Notes: generated from the sequence alone by a model not told the origin. Shown: positions 24,214 to 33,361, counted from the stretch's first letter. The stretch is DNA of 64,000 nt from Anaerocolumna cellulosilytica (GCF_014218335.1 NZ_AP023367.1:3349501-3413500); one strand, 5' to 3'. Made by a program: numbers and translations.

Positions 24214-26343
24214 TTAATTTTTCCAATATAATTCAATTATATCACTGTCTTTTATCGGGTGGGTAAAGTCTGTCTTTTCACCATTAAGGGTAATGATTAA
24301 CTCAGAGCCTCCCGCCTTTGTAAGGTCAAAGGGATAAAAATCAAATACGTCCACAAAGATGTATTTTTCTTTTCCTGATAGTTTAATCGGCTCCCTGTTT
24401 ATACTAACATAGATGTCATTTGTTACACCGGTTCTCTCTACTACCGGAGTCTTTAGTTCCGCTGCCATTACCTCTGCTACCTGTGATGGGGTAACATCAG
24501 CAATTTTCTCTTCTATATTATAGGACAGATTTTCATCTCTTGTGTCCTCAAAGCTGTCGTCAAATTGGTTTTCCGTATATGTATACTCATCTTTTATAGG
24601 GTACTGGATATTGAAATTCTCATATACCTTTTCGTCTTTGGCTGCAACAACATGATTAACCAGTATATTATCTCTAAAAGGCAAATCCATAAATTCTAAT
24701 ATCTGACCCAGTGTGTAATAATTCCTGATCTGAATGTCGTCCCCATCCTTTATCTTATAAAATTCAGACACCAGCTCACCGTTTACCTCAACAAATTTAG
24801 GGCAACTAATATGTTTATCATTTAACACAAAGGTAATTGTACTTTTATACTCCGGTAATTTCCCCACTTCAACCTCTGCAGCTCTGCCAACCGTAGACTC
24901 AATTATTTCAATTTTATCGTTTTGCTCTATCCTGTGACTAATACCGGTAACTTCTCCGTTCAACTTGACTAGAGCGGCTTCTCCCAATTCACCTCTGGCC
25001 ATACGTTTACTTCCGTTTATGGTAAATTCAAGTGCTTTTCCTCGCCTCGGAAACAGTTTTTCATTAGGGAATCCAATCTGTATTGCAGCGTCCACAATGG
25101 ATAGCTTGTTATTGTCATATAACTTAACTCTTTCTCCATTTACATGAACAAAGATAAAATTATTACTCTGGTCATAAAAATTCAGACAGATACCAATAGG
25201 TGTAACCAGTAGAGGATCCTTTTTAATACCTTCCTGCAAAAAGGTTACTTCTCCTAATACCTCTTCTCCTCGTAAAGCTACTCTGTCTTTTTGGAGACCA
25301 AGATATTCTGCAAGGCTTGTAATAAAACCAGGTATTTTTCCACCTCCACCAACTACAAATACTGCACTGACTGCTTTATCACCATTTAATTTAATTATTC
25401 TCTCAGCAATGCTTTTCGTAATTTTACGTACGGCTTCAGAAACGTTTTCTATTACCTCTTCAGTTGTTATTTTATGACTTAATCCCATAATGTCCTTATA
25501 TGTTATTTTCTTCTTTTTTAAACAGGACAATTTTATGGTCTCCGCCGCTTTAAATTCCACCAGATACGTTTGTACAATTGCCTCGGTAATTTCATCCCCT
25601 GCACTTGGAATCATTCCATAGGCGATGATACTGCCATCCTTGGTTATTGATATATCCGAAGTACCTGCTCCGACATCAACCATTGCTATATTTAATAAGC
25701 GGAATTTTTCCGGAATAGCTACATTTATTGCCGCAATGGGTTCCAGAGTTAAATTTGCCACCTGAAGTCCTGCCCGCTCTACGGCAGAATACAAGCCATC
25801 AATAACTTCATCCGGTAAAAAGGTGGCTAAAAGCTTAGTTCCTATCCGGTTTGCCTTATGCCCTTCCAGCTTGCCAATCGTATAACCATTCAAATAATAG
25901 TGGATGACCGAGTATCCAACACAGTAAAAATTTATTTTATCCTCCTGCATATCAGAACGCAGTGTTTCATAGGCTTTTTCCACACCAATCAAGTCCAGGG
26001 AGTGAATATGTTCTTCATTGACGGTCGTCTCACTGGGAAATTCATATTCTGCATCCACTGTAACTGTTTTTAATACTCTACCGGCTGCTGCAATGCAAAC
26101 TTCTGTGAGTTTACAATCAGTCTGCTTCTCCAGTTCCCTAGTTACTGAAAGGATGGTTTCTGCTACCTTTCCAATATCATGAATCTGGCCATCCATCATG
26201 GCTCGTGTTTCATGCTCTCTCACACACTGGGCCACTACCAGAAACTGATTCGAATTATCTCGGTATCCTACTGTTCCTACAATGCTTCTGGTACCTATAT
26301 CTAAACCATATACTAAATGTTCCGGATATCTTTTGTTTTCCAT
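24214..26343 (-). CDS. Long FtsA-like actin-fold ATPase with C-terminal beta-grasp-like repeats
   Basis: 709 aa against about 420 for classical FtsA. Residues 10-395 form the actin-like core: VYGLDIGTRSIVGTVGYR (phosphate 1), MVDVGAGTSDISITKDG (phosphate 2), AVFVVGGGGKIPGF (adenosine) and an SHS2/1C region at about 80-165. Residues 395-709 are unusual: segments near 458-480 (LNGEVTG...DKIEI), 518-539 (VNGELVS...GDDIQI) and 685-706 (LNGEKTD...SDIIELYW) share the pattern NGE, some 12 residues, then an I-x-D turn, as in ThiS/MoaD beta-grasp folds. Clostridia often carry such a second FtsA-like gene by polA/coaE. It lacks an obvious membrane-binding C-terminal helix. Its role in division or shape is inferred from the fold only. 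Confidence 0.85.
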   Translation of the reverse strand: MENKRYPEHLVYGLDIGTRSIVGTVGYRDNSNQFLVVAQCVREHETRAMMDGQIHDIGKVAETILSVTRELEKQTDCKLTEVCIAAAGRVLKTVTVDAEYEFPSETTVNEEHIHSLDLIGVEKAYETLRSDMQEDKINFYCVGYSVIHYYLNGYTIGKLEGHKANRIGTKLLATFLPDEVIDGLYSAVERAGLQVANLTLEPIAAINVAIPEKFRLLNIAMVDVGAGTSDISITKDGSIIAYGMIPSAGDEITEAIVQTYLVEFKAAETIKLSCLKKKKITYKDIMGLSHKITTEEVIENVSEAVRKITKSIAERIIKLNGDKAVSAVFVVGGGGKIPGFITSLAEYLGLQKDRVALRGEEVLGEVTFLQEGIKKDPLLVTPIGICLNFYDQSNNFIFVHVNGERVKLYDNNKLSIVDAAIQIGFPNEKLFPRRGKALEFTINGSKRMARGELGEAALVKLNGEVTGISHRIEQNDKIEIIESTVGRAAEVEVGKLPEYKSTITFVLNDKHISCPKFVEVNGELVSEFYKIKDGDDIQIRNYYTLGQILEFMDLPFRDNILVNHVVAAKDEKVYENFNIQYPIKDEYTYTENQFDDSFEDTRDENLSYNIEEKIADVTPSQVAEVMAAELKTPVVERTGVTNDIYVSINREPIKLSGKEKYIFVDVFDFYPFDLTKAGGSELIITLNGEKTDFTHPIKDSDIIELYWKN

Positions 26344-26392
26344 CCACTAAACCTCCACATATAACTGTAAAGTATTTTCCATCTGTTAGATT

Positions 26393-26977
26393 TTATTTCC
26401 CTGCAAGCAAAATTTCTATCTGCTTTTCCAGGCTGACAGATACCTGGTAATTTTCCAGCACGTGCGTACTTAATCGCTTATATTCTTCCTCTGTAATTTG
26501 ATTTTTAAATATCATTTCGATTTTTTTATCATCATAATTTCTAGTTTTTTTCAGTCGTTCTCTTCGAACTTCCTCCGGTGCAAAAACATACCAGATTTCA
26601 TCACAGTAGTCCTCTAAACCTGCCTGAAGAGGTAAAGCTGTCTCAACACAAACCAGTCTTTTTTCTTTTTGTTCTTCAATTTGCTTCTTTGTATATTGAA
26701 TGACATAGGGATGGGTAAAGGAATTTAATCTACTTAACCTTTCTTCGTCTTTATATGCAATACTTCCAAGCTTTTTACGATCTATTTCTCCTGCTTCATT
26801 TAATATTTCCATTCCAAAATATTCTAAAATTAATTGGTAGGACAGATTTCCTTTTTTCATCAGGTTATGAGCAATCTGATCCATATTAATCAGATATGCC
26901 TGGTATTTTCTTTCTAATAGATCTGCAACTAACGATTTACCACTACCCACGCCTCCGGTAAGTCCTATTACTTTCAT
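26393..26977 (-). CDS. coaE: Dephospho-CoA kinase
   Basis: 194 aa. It phosphorylates dephospho-CoA in the last step of CoA synthesis. The P-loop VIGLTGGVGSGKSLVADLL, the acceptor site YLINMDQIAHNLMKKG, and VCVETALPLQAGLEDYCDEIWYVFAP are characteristic, with KNQITEEEYKRLSTHVLEN as the C-terminal lid. The start at 26977 is chosen because it lies after AAGGATG and 13 bp after the polA stop, whereas the in-frame ATG at 27004 overlaps polA. The order polA-coaE-ftsA-like suggests one operon. Confidence 0.94.
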   Translation of the reverse strand: MKVIGLTGGVGSGKSLVADLLERKYQAYLINMDQIAHNLMKKGNLSYQLILEYFGMEILNEAGEIDRKKLGSIAYKDEERLSRLNSFTHPYVIQYTKKQIEEQKEKRLVCVETALPLQAGLEDYCDEIWYVFAPEEVRRERLKKTRNYDDKKIEMIFKNQITEEEYKRLSTHVLENYQVSVSLEKQIEILLAGK

Positions 26978-26990
26978 ACATATATCATCC

Positions 26991-29657
26991 TTATTTTGCT
27001 TCATACCAGTTGCTTCCCGATTTCACTTCTACTTCAAGAGGTACCCTAAGCTTAGCAGCGTTCTGCATCTCCTCCTCTAGGATGTGGCTGACTTGTTCAA
27101 TCTCATCCTTGTGAGCTTCGATCAGAAGTTCATCGTGAATCTGTAATATCAGTCTGGATTTTAACTTTAAGCCCTTTAACTTCTCATTGACCCGTATCAT
27201 GGCTATTTTAATAATATCTGCTGCCGTTCCCTGAATAGGAGAATTCATGGCAACTCTTTCACCGAAAGATCGCTGCATAAAATTAGAGGAATTTAACTCA
27301 GGTATGGGTCTTCTTCTTCCAAACATAGTACTTACATATCCCTCACCCTTACCGTTTGCTACCAATTCATCCAAAAAGTTCTTTACCCTAGGATACGTCT
27401 CAAAATATTTATTAATATAGGATTCCGCTTCTTTCTTTGAAATATTTAAATCCTGTCCTAACCCAAAAGAACTAATGCCATAAACAATACCAAAATTTAC
27501 TGCCTTGGCATTACTTCTCTGTAAAGAAGTAACCTCATTAAGAGGTGTATGGAATACCTGAGAAGCTGTTATTCTATGGATGTCCTGTGCTTCCCGGTAT
27601 GCATCTATGAGACGTTCGTCACCTGACATATGGGCAAGTACTCTTAATTCAATCTGGGAATAGTCTGCATCTAAAAATATATAATCTTCTCTTGGTATAA
27701 ATACCTTTCGTATTTCTCTTCCAAGCTCCATCTTAATCGGTATGTTTTGAAGATTGGGTTCGGTACTGCTGATTCTTCCTGTTGCAGCAATGGTTTGTTG
27801 AAATTTACCATGAATTCTTTCATCATCACCGATGTATACCGCAAGTCCGTCTGCATAGGTGGATTTTAATTTGGTAACCTGCCTGTAATCTAAAATCATA
27901 CGAATCACAGGATGTTCCGGCACCAGTTTTTCCAATATATCCGCAGATGTAGAGTAACCGGTTTTTGTTTTCTTCCCGAAGGGCAGACGCAATTTTTCAA
28001 ACAGAATTACCCCAAGCTGTTTTGGGGAATTTATATTAAATTCTTCTCCTACCAGTTTGTAAATCTCTGTTTCCAGACTATTTATGCTAACTAAAAGCTT
28101 GTCTCCGTATTCTTTTAATTCCTGACGGTTTACACGGATTCCCCGATTCTCCATATCATAGAGTGTATACACTAAAGGCATTTCAATCTCGTAAAACAAC
28201 TTGTACATATCTGCTGCTTGTAAGGCCTCAATAATTAGAGGAGCCGCTTTACAGGCTGAAAAAGCCTGATAGCAGCAAAAATGGGTAAACTCCTCTTGCT
28301 TCTCTACCATCGAAACAGAAAGTTTATTCTTGCCAAATAATTCACTTTGAGAAGGTATTGTAAGGCCTAAATAATCCTTTGCAATATCATCATATCCATA
28401 AGAATCACTTAAAGGATTTAACAGGTAGGCAGCAATACTTGCATCAAATATATTTTCTTGTAATTTCTCACAATTGCCTTCTGAAACTATGGTATTAAGA
28501 GCTGGAAGATGCAGCTGTTGTTTTAAATTTAGTGTAGCCAGCTGTTTCTTTTGTGCCAAATCTTTTACTTTACCGGCCAAATAAGTATCCGTTACTTTCT
28601 CACCGGCTTTTATAAAATAAGCTTTTTCATTGCTGGGAGCAATAGAGAGCCCCAGTAATTCTTCCTCATGAATAAACACAAAACCCGGGATTCCATTTAC
28701 TTTTTCAAGGCCATTAAATATTTCTTCAACCTCTTCTAAAGTCTCAACGGATTGAAAAGCTTCTTCAATTCCAGTATTTTGAGTAAGCTGTACCTGAAAA
28801 CGGTTTAACAGACTTTTAAATTCTAGCCTTTTAAAATAACCGTAGGCATTTTCATTATAAATATTATCAAATACTGCCTCCTGAATCTCAAATTCCAACG
28901 GACAATCCACTTTAATGGTTGCCAGTACCTTACTTAAGATTGCCTGCTCATAATTATTTCTTAAGGCTTCTCTTGCTTTCGGAGGAGTAACTTCTTCTAT
29001 ATGATTATAAGCATTTTCAATCGTATCAAATGTACCGATTATCTTGCCGGCAGTCTTTTCTCCAACCCCCGGTACTCCCGGTATATTGTCGGAGGCATCC
29101 CCCATGAGTCCTTTTAAATCAATAAATTGAAGTGGTGTAACTCCATAGGCTTCTATTACATCCTTTGTGTTATAGTTTTCTATTTCTGTCCCACCCTTTT
29201 TTGTTTTGGGTATACGAATCTTTATCTTCTCACTGGCTAATTGCAGTAAATCCCTGTCACCAGATACCAAGGATACCTCATATCCATCCTTTTCACAAAT
29301 TGTTGCAATTGTACCAAGAACATCATCGGCCTCAAATCCTGGTTTTTCCATTATGGTTATATCCATGGCACGCAGTACTTCTTTCATTATTGGTACCTGC
29401 TGCCTCAATTCATCCGGCATGGACTTTCTCGTTCCTTTATAGGCTTCATACATTTCATGGCGGAAGGTTGGTTGATGTACATCAAAAGCAACCGTTAAAA
29501 AATCTGGCTTTTCTTCATCTAATATTTTAAACATAATATTTAAAAAGCCCAGCACAGCATTAGTTGGAATACCCTCTGAATTGGTCAATACCGGTATTGC
29601 ATAAAAAGCTCTGTTTAAAATACTATGCCCATCAATTAATACTATTTTTTTATCCAT
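26991..29657 (-). CDS. polA: DNA polymerase I, proofreading domain degenerate
   Basis: 888 aa. The 5'-3' exonuclease domain is complete (KKIVLIDGHSILNRAFYAIP, EADDVLGTIA, LVSGDRDLLQLAS, LKGLMGDASDNIPGVPGVGE). The middle domain keeps the fold (FDASIAAYLLNPLSDSYG) but no DxE motif appears where exonuclease motif I is expected (FVFIHEEELLGLSIAP), and motifs II and III are not recognisable, as in Bacillus-type Pol I. The polymerase has DADYSQIELRVLAHMSGD, the O-helix RSNAKAVNFGIVYG and LQIHDELLIEAH. It acts in repair and Okazaki-fragment processing. Start at 29657 with GAGG 7 nt upstream; ATG at 29699 is less likely. Confidence 0.97.
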   Translation of the reverse strand: MDKKIVLIDGHSILNRAFYAIPVLTNSEGIPTNAVLGFLNIMFKILDEEKPDFLTVAFDVHQPTFRHEMYEAYKGTRKSMPDELRQQVPIMKEVLRAMDITIMEKPGFEADDVLGTIATICEKDGYEVSLVSGDRDLLQLASEKIKIRIPKTKKGGTEIENYNTKDVIEAYGVTPLQFIDLKGLMGDASDNIPGVPGVGEKTAGKIIGTFDTIENAYNHIEEVTPPKAREALRNNYEQAILSKVLATIKVDCPLEFEIQEAVFDNIYNENAYGYFKRLEFKSLLNRFQVQLTQNTGIEEAFQSVETLEEVEEIFNGLEKVNGIPGFVFIHEEELLGLSIAPSNEKAYFIKAGEKVTDTYLAGKVKDLAQKKQLATLNLKQQLHLPALNTIVSEGNCEKLQENIFDASIAAYLLNPLSDSYGYDDIAKDYLGLTIPSQSELFGKNKLSVSMVEKQEEFTHFCCYQAFSACKAAPLIIEALQAADMYKLFYEIEMPLVYTLYDMENRGIRVNRQELKEYGDKLLVSINSLETEIYKLVGEEFNINSPKQLGVILFEKLRLPFGKKTKTGYSTSADILEKLVPEHPVIRMILDYRQVTKLKSTYADGLAVYIGDDERIHGKFQQTIAATGRISSTEPNLQNIPIKMELGREIRKVFIPREDYIFLDADYSQIELRVLAHMSGDERLIDAYREAQDIHRITASQVFHTPLNEVTSLQRSNAKAVNFGIVYGISSFGLGQDLNISKKEAESYINKYFETYPRVKNFLDELVANGKGEGYVSTMFGRRRPIPELNSSNFMQRSFGERVAMNSPIQGTAADIIKIAMIRVNEKLKGLKLKSRLILQIHDELLIEAHKDEIEQVSHILEEEMQNAAKLRVPLEVEVKSGSNWYEAK

Positions 29658-29878
29658 ATCAAATCCTCTATATACCGCAGAACAGACTGCAGTTGCCACT
29701 GTAAGCGAATTAAACCAGTTTCACGTGGTGAAAAAACGGGTTGTGGCATCCTTTCTCATTTATTCTTTTCCTTTTTATAGAAACAGTTAGGCAATTGCTA
29801 CAGTTCTTATATTTATTTTGATTATTTTGCTTACTTCCTTATTCTAGACAAAGTAATCCCCAATATCACTTGCACCCA
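29658..29878. other. Gap between polA and the zinc-finger protein gene
   Basis: 221 bp without a convincing gene. It holds TTCAC/GTGAA around CAC near 29720 and an 11-bp near-palindrome AGGCAATTGCT (29790-29800) flanked by ACAGTT on both sides, reminiscent of the termini of the MITE-like repeat at 10918. I cannot place a good sigma-A promoter for polA here. Confidence 0.5.
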
Positions 29879-30508
29879 CTAATATACACCGGTTATCCAG
29901 TTCGGTATCCGGTATCGTCTGCCAATACCTCTCGGTGCTTTATATTCGTCCCATATCCTGTCCCCAAAGGCTTCTTTCATTAGGATTGCTCCCTCTGTAT
30001 CCCTCTGCTTTAGATATGCATAAATCTCTGGCAGATTGTCAAGCATAATACCGGACAGATTCTCTTTACCATAGTTTTTAGAATCTTCTGAAAGGTCTCC
30101 CAATTCCTCTACAATGAACAAGCTTTCTGTCATATATACACTTTTCTTTGGTCCAGCGTTTAAAACATCCTCTACCACAAATTCTCCCAATCGTAAGCTT
30201 GAGGCTACTGCTACTAGAGAAATCAGTATGATTAAAACAATACGCTTTCTGATATGTAAGAATTTTTGGTGTATAATTCTTTCCTCCGACAGCCTTATTA
30301 AATCCATAAAATCCTGATGAAAGTCATTGGAAAGCTCCTTATCATCGTCTAGTTGCTTCATACCGGCAAGTAAAACATAATAAACTTCCAATTCCTCCAT
30401 ACAGTTGGGGCAATTACGGATATGATGAATAAACTCTTCTAACTGGCCGTTTGATAATTCATCATTTATAAACGGCATTATCAGCCGTTGAACATCAATA
30501 CAATTCAT
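29879..30508 (-). CDS. Membrane protein with N-terminal zf-HC2 (anti-sigma-like) zinc finger
   Basis: 209 aa. Residues 1-45 resemble zf-HC2: CIDVQRLIMPFINDELS, then HHIRNCPNCMEELE with the HxxxCxxC zinc motif, as in RsiW/RsrA-type anti-sigma factors. One membrane segment lies near residue 92 (IVLIILISLVAVASSL), followed by an extracellular part of about 100 residues ending in WDEYKAPRGIGRRYRIP. No ECF sigma gene is adjacent, so the usual partner is missing. It has its own promoter at 30582-30610 and GTGGTAAT before the ATG. A sensor or anti-sigma role is inference. Confidence 0.75.
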   Translation of the reverse strand: MNCIDVQRLIMPFINDELSNGQLEEFIHHIRNCPNCMEELEVYYVLLAGMKQLDDDKELSNDFHQDFMDLIRLSEERIIHQKFLHIRKRIVLIILISLVAVASSLRLGEFVVEDVLNAGPKKSVYMTESLFIVEELGDLSEDSKNYGKENLSGIMLDNLPEIYAYLKQRDTEGAILMKEAFGDRIWDEYKAPRGIGRRYRIPNWITGVY

Positions 30509-30581
30509 ATTACCACATGCCTTTCGTTTTCCGTACCTTGCTTACCCCACAGCTTACCTTTATTGTATCCGTTAATTATTC

Positions 30582-30610
30582 ATTTTACCCTTTTTTCAGA
30601 AATGTTTCAA
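30582..30610 (-). promoter_or_regulatory. Sigma-A type promoter for the zinc-finger protein gene
   Basis: On the minus strand -35 TTGAAA (30610-30605), 17-nt spacer and -10 TAAAAT (30587-30582). About 75 bp of leader follows. The gene-free stretch 30509-31010 also holds the tRNA with its promoter and terminator on the other strand. Confidence 0.6.
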
Positions 30611-30701
30611 CTAATCTTTTCTATTTCTTTGGAAAACCATGTTGGAATATAAAATTGGATATATTTCGGATAAATATTTGCATTTATTTTCATTTTTCTA
30701 C

Positions 30702-30730
30702 TTGCATTCTGATTATAATTGTGTTAGAAT
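30702..30730 (+). promoter_or_regulatory. Promoter of tRNA-Leu
   Basis: Plus strand -35 TTGCAT (30702-30707), 17-nt spacer, -10 TAGAAT (30725-30730), 17 bp before the mature 5' end. It is divergent from the promoter at 30582-30610. Confidence 0.75.
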
Positions 30731-30747
30731 AATCTTCGCTGGTTCAA

Positions 30748-30830
30748 GCGGATGTGGCGGAATGGCAGACGCAGCAGACTCAAAATCTGCCGGGGGTGAC
30801 CTCGTGAGGGTTCGAGTCCCTCCATCCGCA
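30748..30830 (+). tRNA. tRNA-Leu, anticodon CAA
   Basis: 83-nt class II tRNA. Acceptor arms GCGGATG and CATCCGC pair, with discriminator A at 30830. D arm TGGCGGAATGGCAGACGCA, anticodon stem GCAGA/TCTGC with loop CTCAAAA (anticodon CAA, reads UUG), a variable arm CGGGGGTGACCTCG and T arm AGGGTTCGAGTCCCT. CCA is not encoded. It is a solitary tRNA gene with its own promoter and terminator. Confidence 0.97.
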
Positions 30831-30842
30831 TTGTAAAATGCT

Positions 30843-30879
30843 ATCTCGGAAGTCTTATTTTAGATTTTCGAGATTTTTT
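30843..30879 (+). terminator. Terminator of tRNA-Leu
   Basis: ATCTCGGAAGTCT pairs with AGATTTTCGAGAT over 13 bp (two G-U pairs) with a 6-nt loop, followed by TTTTT on the plus strand, 12 bp after the tRNA. Confidence 0.88.
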
Positions 30880-30955
30880 GTATTAATATAATATGCTTTG
30901 CTTAGTATCCTCACTTGTAGAAAACCACTTCATAAAAGCTTCTCAGTTTTTTACT

Positions 30956-30991
30956 TAAAAAGAAGCTGCTGCAAAAAATTGTAACAGCTTC
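30956..30991 (-). terminator. Terminator of the TPR/S41 gene
   Basis: On the minus strand GAAGCTG and CAGCTTC pair around a 16-nt loop, followed by TTTTT. It lies 20 bp after the stop codon at 31011. Confidence 0.88.
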
Positions 30992-31010
30992 CTAGTATTA
31001 TATAAGATAT

Positions 31011-33230
31011 TTATTCTGCTATCTCACCAATTACTTTTAAGTAGTCTTGTAGCTTATCGGATTTTATATATACATCCGGCTTTATCTTATTTTCCATTAT
31101 ATTTTGCTGCCTTACATTCCAATAATGACTTACTACATAAATCATCAGTTTACGTTCCAGATCCTCATAAACATATTGACCGACACCCTTTCCAAAGGTA
31201 TCTCTTCCAATTACTGTCACATTGTTTAAGTAGGTTCTCAAGCCCAAGGTCAGAAGTTCCGCTGCACTTGCAGTATTTTCGTTTACCAGCAAATATATAT
31301 GCTTAAAAGTTATTCTGGATTCATCGGAATAATAATTATAAGTATATCCATCCCTGCTTATTAAAGTACTGGTTACGTATTCCGGCAATAAAACATCTAA
31401 AATATTATTTGCAGTATCCGTAAGTCCACCGGAATTATCTCTTAAGTCAATGATTAAGTCCTTTTTCTCCGGATGTTTTATTGCATCTAATATATCTATA
31501 ACCGTATTATCTGTATTTTCATAAAATCCAGGTATCCTAAGGTAAAACTGTCCTTTTTCCTCTTTGTACTCAATCTGTTCAATGTAACTTACGTAATCAT
31601 AGAAATCATCATAAAGTACAAAGGTAAACTGGTCATCTTCTAACTTCATATCATCTACAGCTTTTGCAATTTCTTCATTTGTCATATCTTCTTTACAAAA
31701 CAGTTCTTCTATTTTTTCCGCCAGACCCTCCTTATCCTCCAGATAAAGATAATTTTCTAAAATAAATTCCTTTACCCGTTCCCCGACCGGTTCCTTTCGT
31801 TCTGCCATGGATTCTTGTACATATAAAGCTGTACTGTTTGAAGGGTTCTGCTCAAGGCACTGTTTTGCATATTTACCGGCATTCTCGAAATCTTCCATCT
31901 TTAAGTAGGCATAGGCGATATTAGATAATATGTACTCATCCTCTGGATATAGTTCCATTGCCCTTTTATAATAAGCAATTGCTTGTTCATAATCATGAAG
32001 ATTATAATAGCTTTCCCCAATATACCAGTATATACTGTAATTAGGATCCAATTTTTCTTCCGCAAGTTTTCCGTACTTAATACACTGATTATACCTTTTA
32101 CCATATAGGAGCGCATATTGAATATTCAAATATCCATCTTTGTTTTCAGGTGCGCTTTTTATTGCCTTTTCAAAGTATGGTATGGACTCCATATACAAGT
32201 ATTGATTTACATATAAGTTTCCTACGGCGTTATATAATTCATAGGTTGCAGTCCCATTATCTACTCTTTCTTTATAATATTCCAAAGCTCCTTCTATACC
32301 TTCTAAAGCCTCATAAGAATAAATTATCCAGCTGTCTAACACATCAATATCCGGATTTTCTTCCCTTAGCTCAGTAAAATAATCTAATGCCTCCTTATAT
32401 TTTTCAGAATTATAATAAAATTCTCCTATCATATGTTTGACTTCTATATCATCGGGATACTGCATAAGTAATTCTTTATAAAAACCTCTGGCTTCCTCAT
32501 AACCTCTTAAAACTGTTAGCAGTTCTCCTTTTTCCTTAAGCAAATCAAACTCTGTTTTGTTACTAATGGTTATATCTTCCAGATACTCTAAAGCCTTCTC
32601 ATCATTACCCATATTTCTTTCACATTTTACTATATATAGTAAAGCATCTGTATCTCTTGCCATTTCATTATACTTTAAAAATAACTTAAGAGCTTCCTCA
32701 TAAAGCCCCATATCATAGTTTACAATCCCTTTTCCATATATGGCATACCCTGTTCTAGGATTAATTTCTAGAGCTTTGTCATAACATTCCAAGGCCTCTT
32801 CATAGCGGTAAAGCCCACTTAGCGCATTTCCTTTATTAACATATTCATTTTCCGTATTCGGCTGTATACTTAATGCCTTCTCAATATACTCAAGACTAGC
32901 GTCGTAATCATATAACGAATGATAAGCCATTGCCAGGTTATTCCATGCATTATCCCTGAGTTCATCCGCTTTATTTTCTTTTTTAACGGTCTCTAGGTAT
33001 AATGTTTCTAACTGGTTCGCTAATTCAAGGGATTTATGAAAGCATTCGATTGATTTTATATACTCTTCCTGATTATGTAACTTCAATCCCTCCTTGTTAT
33101 ATTCCTCAGCTTGCTTTATTATTTTTAGTGCTTCTAATTTCTCCTGGTCTATTGTCAGACTACAGGCATTTAAACTCATACAGCTTATAAAGATAGCTAT
33201 AATAAGTAAATATTTGTACTTCTTTTTCAT
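31011..33230 (-). CDS. Lipoprotein with many TPR repeats and a C-terminal S41 (CtpA-type) protease domain
   Basis: 739 aa. A signal peptide with lipobox ends CMSLNAC, so Cys is lipidated. Residues of roughly 30 to 500 form at least a dozen tetratricopeptide repeats (for example DYDASLEYIEKALSIQPN, RYEEALECYDKALEINP, DYEQAIAYYKRAMELYP). The C-terminal 250 residues are S41 peptidase: LIIDLRDNSGGLTDTANNIL, NENTASAAELLTLGL with the catalytic Ser, and GRDTFGKGVGQYVYE with the catalytic Lys. No PDZ domain is seen. The start at 33230 follows GGTGGG by 3 nt and gives the signal peptide at the N-terminus. An exported scaffold joined to a protease fits a secreted quality-control or processing role; the substrate is unknown. 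Confidence 0.88.
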   Translation of the reverse strand: MKKKYKYLLIIAIFISCMSLNACSLTIDQEKLEALKIIKQAEEYNKEGLKLHNQEEYIKSIECFHKSLELANQLETLYLETVKKENKADELRDNAWNNLAMAYHSLYDYDASLEYIEKALSIQPNTENEYVNKGNALSGLYRYEEALECYDKALEINPRTGYAIYGKGIVNYDMGLYEEALKLFLKYNEMARDTDALLYIVKCERNMGNDEKALEYLEDITISNKTEFDLLKEKGELLTVLRGYEEARGFYKELLMQYPDDIEVKHMIGEFYYNSEKYKEALDYFTELREENPDIDVLDSWIIYSYEALEGIEGALEYYKERVDNGTATYELYNAVGNLYVNQYLYMESIPYFEKAIKSAPENKDGYLNIQYALLYGKRYNQCIKYGKLAEEKLDPNYSIYWYIGESYYNLHDYEQAIAYYKRAMELYPEDEYILSNIAYAYLKMEDFENAGKYAKQCLEQNPSNSTALYVQESMAERKEPVGERVKEFILENYLYLEDKEGLAEKIEELFCKEDMTNEEIAKAVDDMKLEDDQFTFVLYDDFYDYVSYIEQIEYKEEKGQFYLRIPGFYENTDNTVIDILDAIKHPEKKDLIIDLRDNSGGLTDTANNILDVLLPEYVTSTLISRDGYTYNYYSDESRITFKHIYLLVNENTASAAELLTLGLRTYLNNVTVIGRDTFGKGVGQYVYEDLERKLMIYVVSHYWNVRQQNIMENKIKPDVYIKSDKLQDYLKVIGEIAE

Positions 33231-33265
33231 TGGCCCACCCACTTTGTTTGTATCTACCATAAATT

Positions 33266-33324
33266 TTTAAAAAAAGGGCCTGCTGTAAACATCCTTATAT
33301 CTAACAATGTATTTTACAACAGAC
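33266..33324 (-). terminator. Terminator of the YceG-like gene
   Basis: On the minus strand GTCTGTTGTAAA pairs over 12 bp with TTTACAGCAGGC, followed by a run of T's. It lies between the stop codon at 33362 and the lipoprotein start at 33230. Confidence 0.85.
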
Positions 33325-33361
33325 CAAGCTTATCCATATTAAATTAGTATCGTAAATTCTA

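Noticed and set aside
29658-29760. Leader peptide MRKDATTRFFTT upstream of polA
   Set aside because: An ATG with a plausible ribosome binding site gives 12 codons, but no attenuator structure or amino-acid bias supports it and a 12-codon frame is expected by chance.
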